Notes under the pieces: model-generated
Database searches by the model: none
What the model was told of the DNA's origin: nothing
The model's input: the letters and a program-made list of their open reading frames with translations, nothing else
Position numbers and translations under genes: made by a program
Shown here: positions 1 to 11,773 of the stretch, piece after piece
Layout: each line of letters starts with the position of its first letter
Position numbering within the stretch: the first letter of the stretch is position 1
Assembly (NCBI RefSeq): GCF_008831285.2
Contig: NC_045146.1
Span: 9,994,972 to 10,058,971, forward strand
Reading direction: 5' to 3'
DNA from: Nymphaea colorata
Taxonomy: Eukaryota; Streptophyta; Magnoliopsida; Nymphaeales; Nymphaeaceae
DNA: 64,000 nucleotides

Positions 1-350
1 AACCCCTAAAAACTAGGGAGAGATAGTGCTTGAAACTGAATTAAATTCAAACCGAGGTGAATGAACTCAAACCAAACCAAAGGAAGCTTAAATTATAAAT
101 GATAGCATGGTCTGAGCTCGGTTTTAGCTTCACTCTATCGGATTAAGCTCAAATACAACTCAGACCCCTGAAAACAAGAGAGAGATAGGATTCAAATTGA
201 ATTGAACTCAAATAGGAAAGAATGAACTCAAGCCAAACTAAAGGAAGCTTGATTTATACGTGATAAATATGGTCCTAGCTCAATTTTGCCCACTCTTCTA
301 GATAGAGATAAAATTCAGCTCAAATCCCTGAAAGCAAGAAAGAGAAATGC
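1..350 (-). repeat. Two imperfect tandem units, ~160 bp, of the R1-associated repeat
   Basis: Two successive units share phrases such as 'aaaggaagctt' (near 80 and 240) and 'cctgaaaacaagag' / 'cctgaaagcaagaaag' (near 167 and 325). Read on the minus strand they match the units at 33001-33290 and 39361-39800, which hold the same phrases in reverse complement. No coding potential is visible. The block joins directly to R1 copy a. Confidence 0.6.
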
Positions 351-359
351 TCAATGGAA

Positions 360-850
360 ATCTGCAAGTTAATATGAGATTGAAAATTAGGCTGGGTTAC
401 TCAAAACAAGTGACATAAAACCTTCTCTCCATTAAGGTAAACTTGTTTTGACTTGGTTAATCTAAAGATCATTTTTTTGAGTTCAGGAGAGTTGGATTGA
501 GCTACAGGGGAGCTATCTTTAGACTAGGATAACCCTGGTGAGCTGCTCAAGTGACTCTTGGGTCTTGTAAAGTTGAGAAATGGCCTAATTGCTCAAATGT
601 TAGACAATTATAAAAAATTTGATGACAAATTCCTATTTTTCAGGTTGAGAGACGAAGATGTAGCAAAATGGTCATTTCCAGCTTGGACAACCTAGGTGAT
701 CAAGGTTGAAGTGTTCAATGCTAGTGTAAAAAGTGTTTGTTTGGCTTAGGAATGACCCTTTGCTCTTGAAACTTGGTCATTGAAAATTAATTTGGAAATT
801 CATGGTTAAGAGTAAAATGGTCATTTGGACTTGTCAAAATTTTGGGTGTT
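360..850 (-). repeat. Dispersed repeat R1, copy a
   Basis: The reverse complement of this stretch resembles 32500-32960 and 38975-39310. Shared landmarks include 'ccattaaggtaaacttg', 'tggcctaattgctcaa' and 'aaaatggtcatttgg'. R1 is a non-coding, AT-rich repeat found four times in the window; here and at 2390-2780 it lies on the minus strand. I see no protein similarity, so its class is unknown. It may be LTR or spacer DNA of a decayed retroelement. Confidence 0.6.
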
Positions 851-2389
851 AAACTACTGCATGAAGAAAGCAAATAAAGCAAAACTAAGAGCTAAGCAGG
901 AAATCAATATAGACTAAACCTCCTCCTCATCTCTCTCCATTCAAAAGCACAAAATCATATGTTAAACCAATGGTTTGAATAGAAAAATATTCATTTGCGC
1001 ACTCAATTTTTATTTGAATTCAATTATGTAAAAAGCAACACATCCTTGGAGAAATGCTGGTCGATTCATGATAAAGCATTCAAATTGACATTTAGAGTGG
1101 AGCACGAATTGTGTATGAATGTAAAGTGGAGCAAACACACATTAAAAGCAAATATGTAAACTAACATTTGATAGAAAAATGTTGATTCTGACTTCATATA
1201 GATACAGATTCAAATTTCATTTGCATTAGCTTGTTCATTGGAGAATTTCACACGATTCATGTTCTTTTGTATGAATTGACATTAAGCATAAAGTAATAAA
1301 TTGAAAATGCATTAAATGGATATAATTTCCATAATGTTCATGTGGATCTTGGATCTAGATTTGATACTAAGATCTGAAATTTGAAATAATGAATCTAGAT
1401 TTATAAAAGGTGGATCATAGATCTGAAATTTAGATAAGATATTTGGATATGAAATCTGAATTTGGTATGAACTTGGACTTGCTCGATCTGCAGTAGGTGC
1501 GTTTAGACTTAGCCAACCTATACTGGACCTGGGCTAGGTTTAGTTTGAAATGGTATAGACCTAGGCTTGGCACTAGATATACTAAGCTCAGTCTAGGTTC
1601 TATTTTTGGAAATCAAGTTCAGTTGAAATTTGAAGTTGGCTTGGTTTGCGCTTAAGCATGCTAGGCTCATGTGAACTTGTATGAAATATTAACTTAGGTT
1701 CATGTGTCTTCTAAGTTAGGTTTTATGAAAAATATGTGCATAGTGAAAAAAGACTAAAATTCCCCTAACATGAAATTCCCAAATGGTGGTTCAGGTGCAA
1801 GCGGTCCACATTGGAAGGTGTGTAAAGTAAAAATAAGGCTTCTTGTGAAATTCAGTTGAAATATTACCTGGTTTTCCCATCCAAAACTCAAAAATTCAAA
1901 TTTTATAGGTAGTAAAATGATTTTTTAGTAATGTGCAAGCAAAATGGGAACTTTCATTCTAGGTGACATTTTTTTATCCGTAGCTGAAAATGCTTTACCA
2001 AGTACTTGCCGATCACAGAAGTATAAAGATAATGTTCTATAGATTAATCAGAATTCAGCTTGGAAGAGACCTACACTAAAGGCAGATGTTTAGAACTAAA
2101 CAACCCTTAATAAATCCATAAAATAGAAATTGACCTCAAATATGGATGATTGAACTGAAATAAAAGTCCCAAATACATAGGTTGACAATGAATATGATCC
2201 TAACACGGTGCTAGTTGCCATGCTTAGGATTGAGAGAATTGTAGTTCAGACCCACTAAGGTTGATGAGAGAGTGCCATTCTGATTTTAGGACAACACTCT
2301 AAAACTCAAATCTAGATCTTGGAACTAAAAGTAACTCAAGAATTACTTTGTGGACACTAAGGAAAGCATATGTTGAGCTCAGTTAGGTC
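851..2389. other. AT-rich intergenic DNA, no gene seen
   Basis: No open frame of useful length or recognisable protein motif. The part around 1340-1460 is rich in 'ggatct', 'gatctaga' and 'gatctgaaat' words, recalling the degenerate short repeat in R2 (17395-17620, 33590-33810). It may be decayed DNA of the same family. Confidence 0.5.
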
Positions 2390-2780
2390 TGACATGGTCT
2401 TGGAGATCTAGAAATAATAGGTGGATGGTTTGAGTGAGTTGATCTAGTTAGAGTAAGCTGGTTTTGAGCTCCGGAAACCCTAGTTAGCTTATTCTAGTGA
2501 CTCTTGAGGTCTTACAAAGCTGGAAAATGGCCTAATTGCTCAATTATAAGGAAATTCTTAGAGTTTTGGCAAGAATCCCCATTTTCCAGTTAGTTACTTT
2601 GGGGAAAATGGTCATTTTATACAATGGCGACCTACGTGATCTAGGTATAGGTACTAAAATGTGTTTGTTTGGATAAGCAATGACCCTTGTTCTTGAAATA
2701 TGATTTCAAAAAAATCAATTTTGAAATCTTTGGTGAAGGGTAAAATGGCCATTTGGTCTATGCAGATTTGGTGTGTTCAT
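2390..2780 (-). repeat. Dispersed repeat R1, copy b
   Basis: A second minus-strand copy of R1. It shares 'tggcctaattgctcaa', the G-rich 'aaaatggtcatttt' block, 'aatgtgtttgtttgg' and a final 'taaaatggccatttgg' with copy a, in the same order but diverged. It lacks the ~160 bp tandem units that precede copy a. Confidence 0.6.
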
Positions 2781-3822
2781 AAGGAGGAAGTAGGCAGTGT
2801 CAATGACTATAGTCAAATCCAATTGAAAAGCCATAGGATCAGCTTGACTGTTATAACCCATTAAAGCTAAAAATATATTCACTTTTTTTTTCCCGGCTCT
2901 AAGAACCAAAAGAAGAAAAAGGCCTCACTCCCAAATAACAAGATAGGAAAAACCCATCTAACTTCACCTCTTTGTGCCCTAAAAGCCCTGAAGGCACCAA
3001 ATTTCCTTGAAGCCCACTCTTAAATGGCCGTTTACATGAAAAATTTGATCACACTGAAAATGATCACCTTTTTTGGAATAAAAGAGTAGTTGTGGGCTTT
3101 GAACTGTCGGTACGATGTTCAGCAATTCTTGGTGCCTTCACCTAGGGATAACCAAACCAAGGACAATGAGATTTGTTCATCCCTAATCATAATAGGTCAT
3201 GCAAATATGACCCTAGTTTATATGATGCATGAATAATGTAAATGTGATCTAATTTTCAAAAATGTAGGTTTTGAAGATCTAAGTATCCTCAGATTTAAAA
3301 GGGTTTCTTGAACAAAATAAGAGGGATTCCATTTATTCTTGGCTCATCATTGGCCATGCAATGATCTAACATTCTATATTATGAATTAATGCAGCTAGTT
3401 TTTTTAAAAAATGTTGTTTCTCTAGAAACTATATTGGCCATAGATTTAAGGGTGTTTGAAAATAGATAGATCTGTAATCTTCCCACTCATCATTGGCCAT
3501 GCTGATGCATGAACCTGATTTATGGATGCAAACCCTAACCTACATGAATGTGATGTTTGGAGATTAATAGAGTTTTAAACTTTCAAATGATAGAGCTAAG
3601 GTGGCTGCTACGGTTTTCAGGGTGATCTAATGCCTTTAAGTGGAATTGAATTGGGATAATCCTTAGATCAAGACAGATTTAAGGGACATTTAGGGTATAA
3701 GGGAAGCATATTCAATATAAGGGGTTGGCTTCGATCTAATGTAGTGTCACTAAATTTAGGCCTTGATCAACTCGAATATCAGGAACGAGGTTGAATTTGA
3801 ATTAATTATCTTAAGTGAGGTG
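2781..3822. other. Non-coding flank of element 1, with a leader-like motif
   Basis: No gene is seen. Around 3100-3165 the minus strand resembles 24940-24995 and 34400-34450: a 'ggtgcc(a)aga' core, then 'catac/cgtacc' and 'cgata/cgaca'. These three places may be the leader of the same Tat-type family (inference). A short minus frame ending at 2715 has no recognisable domain. Confidence 0.4.
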
Positions 3823-3827
3823 GAAAT
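3823..3827. other. Target-site duplication of element 1 (left copy)
   Basis: GAAAT lies immediately outside the left LTR and is repeated at 14624-14628 outside the right LTR. A perfect 5-bp duplication is what a Ty3/gypsy integrase leaves. It shows that both LTR ends are the original insertion ends. Confidence 0.93.
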
Positions 3828-6800
3828 TGTCACACCCCGACCTTTTAACCCACAAACCCCTTTTTTTTTTCTAAACATAAAGCATCGAGGTGTGACTACC
3901 CAACAATTCAAAAAGACGATGAGCCAAGCAATTCAAAACAATGGGGCGAACTTCATTTATATAACCATTTTGTTTCATACAAATTCACATCTATGTGCAT
4001 GACCAAAATGCCCCAAAATTATAACATTGATGCCTAACAAAAAGAAGACATCAATAAAACCAAAACATGACGCGCCGGCACTACAAACGACAATCCTAAA
4101 ACCTCCTCAATAGGACGTGAGTGAAGCCATCTGCTCAACCTGTTGCCCCGAGTCCGCCAAAACCTGAAAAAGAAAACAACTGAATGCTCAACCTTCGCAG
4201 TATGGCAACAAGCCAGGAAAATGCCAAACCCTCTCAAGTAAGGCTCAAATAAAAGAACAAATATCAACCCATCTATCGTCATATCGTGTCAGAGTACGAC
4301 ACGTAAAAGCCACTTGATGGCCACACTAACACAACAACAGTCACATGCGAAGCATGCTTAAACATAACACTTGCATTCATATCAATCACAGATACGTCAG
4401 TCACATGCATTCTATCAAACACATTACATTTTCATTAACTTTAGTACATTAATAGTTCCTGTGGGTGCAACACAGGCACGTGCACACCGCGGGCGGCCTA
4501 CGCCGAGAGACAATCCCCGTGGTGGCCCATAACAGTATGGATCCATTTCACCCGCTGCAGCGGTAGAGCACTCATCCCTGGATGTGTGAAGTCCAAGGTA
4601 AGATACTCAGCCTTCCCTGGGACACCCAGGTTGGGAAGGCGGGAGCCTAACGCTCCAAGCACAACACACAACGGAACCCTGGGGCCTTGCACCACCTGCG
4701 CTCTGACAGGCGAGACCAGTGGCAAACAAGGGGGACGTCTCCCAAACACATAGCCACATCCCACTGGCCTCACATCTCTTAGTTATTCATTCTTATCATT
4801 ATAGTTACACAGTCACAAGATGACTAGCTAGCACATGAGGCTAGTACACTACACGAGTGCACCCACACCTCCGATTACCTCCACATGAGGTCTATACATA
4901 CAGTAACAGTCATTGCTAGCCGTCATATCATACGAGTATAACTACCCTCCAAAACATCCATTCGCATCATTGCCCATGGCAATGGATATGCAACAACATA
5001 CACATTCATATCAATCATCACATCAATCCTCACATCAATCACGTTAATCACCTCTTTGAAAAACTTAGTCAATCCACAGAGAGTAGTCTCAATTTGCGGT
5101 TGGCTCGTAGCTGTCCTATGCAATGATCATTCTATGATGCTTTCTAATGCACAATTGGGGTCGAGAAGACATTCAACTCGATACCCCGCCTCATCTATCC
5201 TAAACAGATATCAATTCTAGCATGCACATGCCAATGCATAACAATTTCAAAACGAATGACTAATAATCTTTCTAACCCATTCATATCATGTAAGCAACAT
5301 ACATATACTCATTCACAAAACAGTCAATCAATTAACATCACAAGCCTAGGATCCCTTGATCCTAGGAGCACCCAATCACACATTTGCCCCAGGCAGGAAT
5401 TTGCCTGAAAAGTTGCCATACCTGTGGTGTGCTCACCAAATTCTTCAAAATACCTCAAGCTTCAAACTCAAGGTCGACGGGATGTGCCCGGTGCACCTGC
5501 AAACATAAACAAGAGTAAGGTTTCTACAAGATACCTACACAATTCAAACAAAAGCAAACAAATACAAGATAAAATCCTTGAGGCACGTGTCATCGCCTCA
5601 AGAGCGTGTCGACGGGTAGTGTCGACCAACAAGCTCTCCAATAGGCCTCCTCCTTTACGGCCTGACGTTGCCTCGAAATATCAAAACCCTCAACCATCAA
5701 TCAATCCATCACTAATTCCTTCCTCAATAACATTATTTAATTAAGACATCAACCCCAAAGTCACATCCAAATACGTATATTTTCCCTAATTAACTTCATG
5801 ATACACCCGTTCAAGGAAGTCTGTGCTACACTCCCTAAGACGGTTATAAATCTCCCCCACAACCTCACAATCTCTACCATGCTTCCCTAAAGCTTCGAAA
5901 ATTAATCCATCATGCTTAAACGATCATTAAATACATGAATCATTACTTCCCAATGAAAATCCTAAGTTTCCCCCAAAAACAAAATCGCTAACATGCGTCC
6001 CAAAATCATCAATTCTAAGCTCTAGCATGCTCGAACAATAATTATACATGCTTTAGAAGATAATATTCATTACTTTGAGCTTGATTAGGTATCGCTCACC
6101 CCAAAACAAGCGTCCAAACTGCTACAACCCTTCTAGCAACCACTTAACACGTCCGATCAAGTGCCAATGCTCGAGATTGCTTGCTGTCGCTGCTCACTAC
6201 ACGCCCTACTAGCTGGTGAGAGGGGAAAAACGTCCCTAAACCACAATCCAGCCCCAAAACACCATGGAAAGAGTCAACACACGTCCAATAAAGTTCAACA
6301 CAAAATCTGTTGCTAGGAGAGACCCACGGCAGTAGTGGGAAAAGCTGAAACGAACAAGAGAAAAGGGACGCTGACAGAGAGGAGAGACAGAGAGAGGAGG
6401 GGTTCGGTCAAGGGGGAAAACGGCAGTGGGGTGAGAAAAGAGAGAAAGAGCAGGTGGGGGAGTGCGGGTGAGTGAGAAGAGGGACTGGGTGGGAGAGAGC
6501 TAGCAGAAAGGGCAAAGAGGGTGGCGAGGGGGAGGAAGAGAGGACGTGCGGCAGAGAGGGCAGGAGCAAGAGAGAGGTAGAGAGGGGTAAATCGCACAAA
6601 AGAGAGGGTGTTTACCCAAGGCGTCGCCGCCGCCGCCACCTCCGTCGCCGCCGCTGCCGCTGCCCCCTTCCGTCACCTTCGCCGCTGCTCCACCCACCGC
6701 CCTCGAGCTTCACCAAGCTACAGTCGTAGCAGACGAAGAGGGGAAAGACGGAGAAGAAGGAAAGACGAGGGAGTGGAGGTGGAGTCGGGCTCGCTCACAC

Positions 6801-6865
6801 GTGAGGGGCTCGGTTCCGGGTCTGGACCCTGACCTGACCCGTCCTGCCAAACAACGAGCGTTACA
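3828..6865 (-). repeat. LTR of element 1, left copy (3' LTR in element orientation)
   Basis: About 3038 bp. On the plus strand it opens TGTCACACCCCGACC and closes GAGCGTTACA, so on the element strand it runs TGTAACGC...GTGTGACA. The matching LTR is 11774-14623. It contains a GA-rich tract (6350-6600), a GCC-rich tract (6620-6690) and a minus-strand TATA box at 3956-3963. It retains a ~190 bp stretch (about 4925-5113) missing from the other LTR. Confidence 0.95.
3956..3963 (-). promoter_or_regulatory. TATA box in the left LTR of element 1
   Basis: The minus strand reads TATATAAA about 130 bp before the LTR terminus, a plausible core promoter position. The same octamer is at 11901-11908 in the right LTR, which is the 5' LTR and the one that would drive genomic transcripts. 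Confidence 0.5.
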
Positions 6866-6900
6866 TCCTACCCTCCTAAAAAAAAAAAAAAAAAAAATTT
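5424..6900. other. Low-complexity LTR DNA, spurious frames rejected
   Basis: The GA-rich and GCC-rich tracts at 6350-6720 keep several overlapping frames open on both strands, giving low-complexity Ser/Pro/Leu, Ala or Arg runs. The same frames reappear in the other three LTRs with indels that do not respect codons. They are composition artefacts, not genes. Confidence 0.8.
6866..6877 (-). other. Polypurine tract of element 1
   Basis: The minus strand reads AGGAGGGTAGGA immediately before the 3' LTR (TGTAACG). This is where plus-strand DNA synthesis is primed. It is preceded on the element strand by a run of about 20 T (plus strand A, 6878-6897). Element 2 has AGGAGGGAAGGA at the same place but a much shorter T run. 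Confidence 0.85.
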
Positions 6901-6923
6901 CGTCCTCGAAATTAGTTCATACC

Positions 6924-8309
6924 TCAATGCAAGAACAAGTGCGGATATCTCTTCCGCATGTCGTCCTCAGGTTGCCATGTGCTCTCCTTCAATCCATGGT
7001 ACTGCCTTTCCACTTTCACTAAAGGAATCCTCTTAGTGCGAAGCACTTGCTCTCGATGATCCACAATTCTAATGGGCTGTTCTTCCATTGTCAAATCATC
7101 TTGTACTAGAATACCTTGAAAATCAATCACATGTGTCGGATCGGGTACATATTTTCGAAGCATGGAAACATGGAAAACGTCATGAACATGACTCAAGTCA
7201 GGTGGTAGTGCCAATCTGTATGCCACCACTCCAATCTTCTCTAATATCTCAAAAGGTCCTACGAACCTCGGGCTCAATTTCCCCTTCGCACCAAAGCGAA
7301 AAACACCCTTAGTGGGAGAAATCTTTAAAAACACATGATCACCCACCTCAAAAGCCAATTCTCTACGACGAATGTCAGCATAACTTTTCTGTCTACTCTG
7401 AGCAGTCAACAACTTCTTTCTTATCAATTTCACTTGGTCGGTGTAGTGTTGCAATACTAAAGGGTTTTTGATCTTGCCATCACCTAAATCGGTCCAACAA
7501 GCTCGAGATCTGCACGGCCTTCCATACAAACCCTCAAAAGGTGTCATCCCAATACTAGAGTGGTAACTGTTATTGTAAGCAAATTCTGCCAGTTTCACAT
7601 GTTTGTCCCATTCTCTTTTCCACTCTAAGACACATGCGCGCAACATGTCCTCTAAAGTCTGAATGGTCCTCTCAGACTGCCCTTCAGTTTAGGGGTGGAA
7701 CGCTGTGCTCAACTTAAGCTTGGTACCCAAAGCTTTCGGTAATTGCCCCCAAAACCTATAAGTAAAACGTGGATCTCGATCCGAAATGATAGACTTTGGC
7801 ACTCCATGCAATCTTACTATCTCGCCAATATACAACTCTGCGAGTCTTTCCAATGATTGACTGATTCTGATAGGCAGAAAGTGAGCAGACTTCGTAAGTC
7901 AATCAACAATCACCCATATGGCATTTTGTTGTCTTTTGGTACGAGGCAACCTAACCACAAAATCCATCGTAATGTCTTCCCATTTCCACACTGGAATATC
8001 GATTTTTTGCAACAAGCCTCCTGGCCGCTGAGGCTCTGCTTTTTCCTGTTGGCAAATTAAGCACTTTGCCACATATTCTGCAATTTCACGCTTCATTCCA
8101 GGCCACCAAAAATTTCTTCTCATATCTTGAAACATCTTTGTATTGCTTGGGTGAATAGAAAACTTAGATTTGTGAGATTCATCAAGCAACAGACGCTTCA
8201 CCCCTTCATCTCTAGGAACCCATAATCTCTGCCGAAACCGCAATGACCCATCTTCATCTTGATGCCAAAGAGAAATCTGTCTTCTTGCTTTCTTCCATGT
8301 TTTTAGCAA
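6924..8309 (-). pseudogene. Integrase and chromodomain-like C terminus of element 1 pol (broken)
   Basis: Inserts element cDNA into the genome. The first segment (8309-7899) has the HHCC zinc-binding motif, ending CLICQQ, and the first catalytic Asp in MDFVVRLP. The frame then meets a TGA where element 2 has CGA (Arg), near 7899. The second catalytic Asp is in SDRDPRF (near 7775-7790). A TAA replaces a CAA (Gln) near 7691, just before the GQSER motif that holds the catalytic Glu. The last segment (7646-6924) covers the rest of the core, the GPF/Y module (RFVGPFEI) and a tail VKVERQYHG...ESTW...YPHLF that looks like a chromodomain, thought to guide insertion to heterochromatin. It ends LFLH-stop. 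Catalytic residues are readable, but the protein cannot be made in one piece. Confidence 0.9.
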
Positions 8310-8949
8310 ACTCTGGATCTTCCTTTTGTTTCATTACAAGTTCTTCCATCAAAGGATGCCGAATCAAGGCCGTCATCATTGCCTTGTTCTCATCACAAAT
8401 GTAAGGCTGCCAAGCTATCACATCTTGCAATAATGTCCAAGAACGAGTCAACATACTGCACATTGTCGCCTTGGCATGCCTGCTCAACGCATCTGCCACC
8501 ACATTCGCCTTGCCTGGATGATACGATATGGTGAAATCATAATCCTTTAAATATTCGATCCATCTTCTTTGCCTCAAGTTGAGATCCCTTTGCGAGGATA
8601 TATACTTCAAGGACTTGTGATCTGTAAACACTTCAAATGTTGCACCATAAAGATAGTGTCTCCACATCTTCAATGCGAACAGAACTGCTCTCAACTCCAA
8701 ATCATGAGTGGGATAGTGTTGCTCATGGGCCTTTAACTGCCTTGATGCATAAGCCACTACACGGCCATGCTGCATCAACACACAACCAAATCCGATCCCC
8801 GAACCATCAGTGTACACCACAAAACCAGAATGACCCGATGGAAGCGTCAAAATAGGGGCAGTAGTAAGCTTGACCTTCAGAGTTTGAAAACTCTTCTCAC
8901 ACTCTTCATTCCACACAAACTTCACTCCTTTTCTCAATAGCTTAGTCAT
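8254..8949 (-). pseudogene. RNase H region of element 1 pol
   Basis: An uninterrupted 231-codon segment. It removes the RNA strand during reverse transcription. Visible motifs are VVYTDGSG, the [20 protein letters not shown] block, [10 protein letters not shown] and the end motif ADALSRHAK, the usual order of Ty3/gypsy RT-linked RNase H. It follows the RT connection domain and precedes integrase. A one-base insertion near 8272, relative to element 2, shifts the frame before the integrase zinc finger. A further stop (Tyr to TAG) near 8992-8996 lies between the RT and this segment. Confidence 0.9.
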
Positions 8950-9022
8950 GGGTGTAGCTATTTTCGAAAAGTCTTGTATGAACCTGCGATACTATCCTGC
9001 CAATCCCAAAAAGCTTCTAACC

Positions 9023-9415
9023 TCAGTTACACTGCAAGGGTGTTCTCCAGTCCTGAACAGCTGACACCTTAGCCGGATCGACGGATACTCCATCCTTCGA
9101 GATCACATGACCCAGAAAGTTTACCTTCTCTAACCAAAGTTCATATTTTGAGTATTTGGCATAAAGTTTATGCTTGCGCAAAAGACCCAACACACTTCTC
9201 AAGTGGTCTCTGTGCTTTGCCTCACTCTCTGAGTACACCAAAATATCATCAACAAACACAATAACAAAACGATCCAAGAACTCTTGGAAAACCCGATTTA
9301 TGAGGTCCATGAATGCTGCGGGAGCAATAGTCAACCCAAAAGGCATGACCCTGAATTCATAATGTCCATACCTAGTTCGAAAGGCAGTCTTAGAAACATC
9401 TTCCTCCCGTATCAA
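9023..9415 (-). pseudogene. Reverse transcriptase palm and thumb of element 1 pol
   Basis: 130 codons covering RT motifs with FRVMPFGL and the active site FVDDILVYS (9229-9255), the Ty3/gypsy form of YxDD, then the LGHVIS thumb motif. It is cut from the preceding RT part by a stop at 9425-9427, where element 2 has Tyr (TAC). It leaves frame near 9025-9040, where element 1 has an extra G relative to element 2. Catalytic residues are intact, but neighbouring breaks prevent a complete enzyme. Confidence 0.92.
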
Positions 9416-9424
9416 GAGTTGATG

Positions 9425-10271
9425 TTAGCCTGTCCTCAGATCGATCTTAGAGAAAACCTTTGCATTCTTAAGCTGATCAAACAAGTCTTCAATTCTTGTA
9501 AGCAGATACTTATTCTTGATGGTGACTTGATTAAACATACGATAATCTATGCACAAGCGCATAGTCCCATCTTTCTTTTTCACAAACAATACAGGTACTC
9601 CCCAAGGAGACACACTAGGTCGAATGAAGCCCTTATCTAAGAGCTCCTGTAGTTGCTTCTTCAACTCTTCTAACTCTGTTGGTGCCATACGGTAGGGTGC
9701 CTTAGAAATAGGAGTTGTCCCTGGTAACAACTCTATCTTGAACTCCACTTCTCGAGTTGGAGGCAAACTCGACAATTCCTCAAGAAACACATCAGGATAC
9801 TCACTCACCACGACAACATCCTGCAATTTCATCCGTTCAGCCTCATTGATCAACACATTGACCAAGAAGGCAACGCTTCCACTTTCTATCCATCGCTTAG
9901 CCTTCAATGCAGACACCAATATCTTATCAGTTCGACTGGCCCTACGAGCATGAAATTCCACAGGCTGCACCTCATTAGTCAACATCTGTATCTGCTTCTT
10001 CATGCAATCTATCATGGCATAATGTGCATACAACCAATCCATACCCAAAATCACATCAAACTCACTGAGACCTAGGATCACCAACTGTGCGGGTAGGTGA
10101 AGTTGATGGATTTCCACGTCCACATTAGGAAGATACTCACGACACGACTCTTGAGCATGCATCGGGCTAACAACTTTTAAAACATACAGCATTCTCCTAG
10201 CCGACACTTCTAGTGAGGTAGCAAATCGACTAGATATAAACGAATGCGTCGCTCCTGCATCAAATAACACT
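9425..10271 (-). pseudogene. Protease and N-terminal reverse transcriptase of element 1
   Basis: The protease active site reads [10 protein letters not shown] (10241-10270), a D-A-G version of the aspartic protease triad, and continues to VILGMDWL. The polyprotein then runs into RT, with [32 protein letters not shown] and the first catalytic Asp in KIDLRTG, where it meets TAA at 9425. Protease would cut Gag-Pol in the particle. The frame differs from gag: 'gcaaatatg' near 10275 has one more A than 'gcaatatg' in element 2, so gag and protease are out of register. Confidence 0.9.
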
Positions 10272-11537
10272 CTAGCAAATATGAGAATTGACAAGTAAAG
10301 TACCTTCAACGAGGTCGTGTGCCTGAAGCTCCTCCACAGTAGTAGCGTAGACACATCCAGACGTCTGTCGTGCGCTAGAAGAACCGGCTTCAGGCTTCTT
10401 CAATTCTCTTTCTTTCTTCAACGGGCAATCCTTGATAAAGTGTCCCATACCTCCACAGTGTAAACAAGCCCCAGTCACCCGATAGCACGACTTTCCGGGG
10501 TGCACACGAGAACAAGTGGGGCACTTCTGAGAAGTCGGAGTGGCCACTGACCCCTGTGTGGCCTCACTACGGGTAGGCAGGTTCCGTCTGAAAGTTCGGT
10601 CATCCCGCCTCTCATAAGGCCTTGTCCTGCCCGCAAAGTGTTGGCGTTTCACCTGTGTCCGTCCACATTGTGAATGCTGGCCTGCTTTCTTCTGATGATC
10701 CTTCTGTGTCTTCACCCAATCTTCTTCTATGCATCGTGCCATTGTAACTGCCTCATCCAAGTCACGAGGTCTACTTGTCAACACTTTGCTTCGTAGTCCA
10801 TCTCGCAGCCCACGCACAAACTTGCCCGCTCTGGCCTCATCTGTAGTGTAAACGTGTGGGCAATACACCTCCAAGTGCCGATATCTCGTAATGTACTCTT
10901 CTAAGCTTGACTGATTCTGCTGCAAATCTAGAAATTCTTGCATTTTCTTGTCTCTAACATACACTGGAAAATATGTGCTAAAGAAGGAATCTCTAAACTG
11001 CTTCCATGAGATTGACCCTTGGCCAACAAACCGAATCTCACTAGTTGATTGCCACCAATTCTTGGCATCACCCTTCAACAAATAGGAGCCATAGTTCACT
11101 GTATCTTCTTCTGGATCCTTCAGAAGCCCAAAAATACGTTCAACCTCTTCAATCTAATCTTTTGCCTTGTCATGACTGCCCCCTCCTGAAAAGATAGGCG
11201 GCTGCATCGCCATAAACTGCTGATAAGACACTGTCGTTGCCTTCTCCTGAACTGGAGCACTGGTGTCCCCCGAAGGAGATGCATTACTCCTCTGATTACC
11301 GACCATAGACTGCATTAACGAGGTCAGCGTCTGCAACGTGGTCAGCAATATAGTCTGCTGATCCACTGGTGCAGTCTGTCTCGGTGGGGTTTGGGCACTC
11401 CCACCTAGCTGGGCATAATGGGGCTCCGATGCACTGTCACCCTGCGGAGTATGCGCATCAGAATGGGTTGGGCTGGGCTCTCTATGTGCCTCTGAAGATG
11501 GCCCAACTCGCTTCTTACCCCTACGATGATATTCCAT
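10272..11537 (-). pseudogene. gag of element 1 (one in-frame stop)
   Basis: Capsid and nucleocapsid protein. The likely start is the ATG at 11537 (MEYHRRGKKRVG); an upstream in-frame ATG at 11549 is also possible. A Gln/Thr/Ser/Pro-rich N-terminal part runs to 11154, where TGG has become TAG (Trp in element 2). The frame resumes unchanged through the retrotransposon-gag domain (WWQSTSEIRF, FFSTYFPV, LEEYITRYRHLEVY, GLRDGLRSKV). Two CCHC knuckles follow, CPTCSRVHPGKSC and [14 protein letters not shown] (10425-10515), for binding genomic RNA. The C terminus passes into the protease frame with a shift near 10275. It carries a six-codon DPEEDT stretch that element 2 lacks. Confidence 0.9.
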
Positions 11538-11752
11538 CTGTACAAACAAGATCCTTTATTCTCAAATCACGACCAATACCAAACTCACAAGTCAAATCAC
11601 AACGTGCATTAGCACGAAGTTCAAAACACAGATCACATTACATACTTATACTTGAAAAATCAAAACTACAATAACCAACTAATCAAACAAATGCGTACCT
11701 GGGCAACATGGCTTCACAGATAGACTTTAACTCACATCCATAATGGGGTTTG

Positions 11753-11769
11753 CCATGGCTCTGATACCA
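11753..11769 (-). other. Primer-binding site of element 1 (tRNA-iMet)
   Basis: The minus strand reads TGGTATCAGAGCCATGG, complementary to the 3' end of plant initiator tRNA-Met for at least the first 14 bases. It lies four bases inside the 5' LTR (11774). Minus-strand DNA synthesis would start here. Confidence 0.92.
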
Positions 11770-11773
11770 AAAC

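Noticed and set aside
6313-6832. Overlapping Pro/Leu/Ser-, Ala- and Arg-rich frames in the LTR, also at 14068-14455, 51324-52065 and 59122-59770
   Set aside because: They arise from GA-rich and GCC-rich LTR tracts on both strands and change frame between LTR copies.
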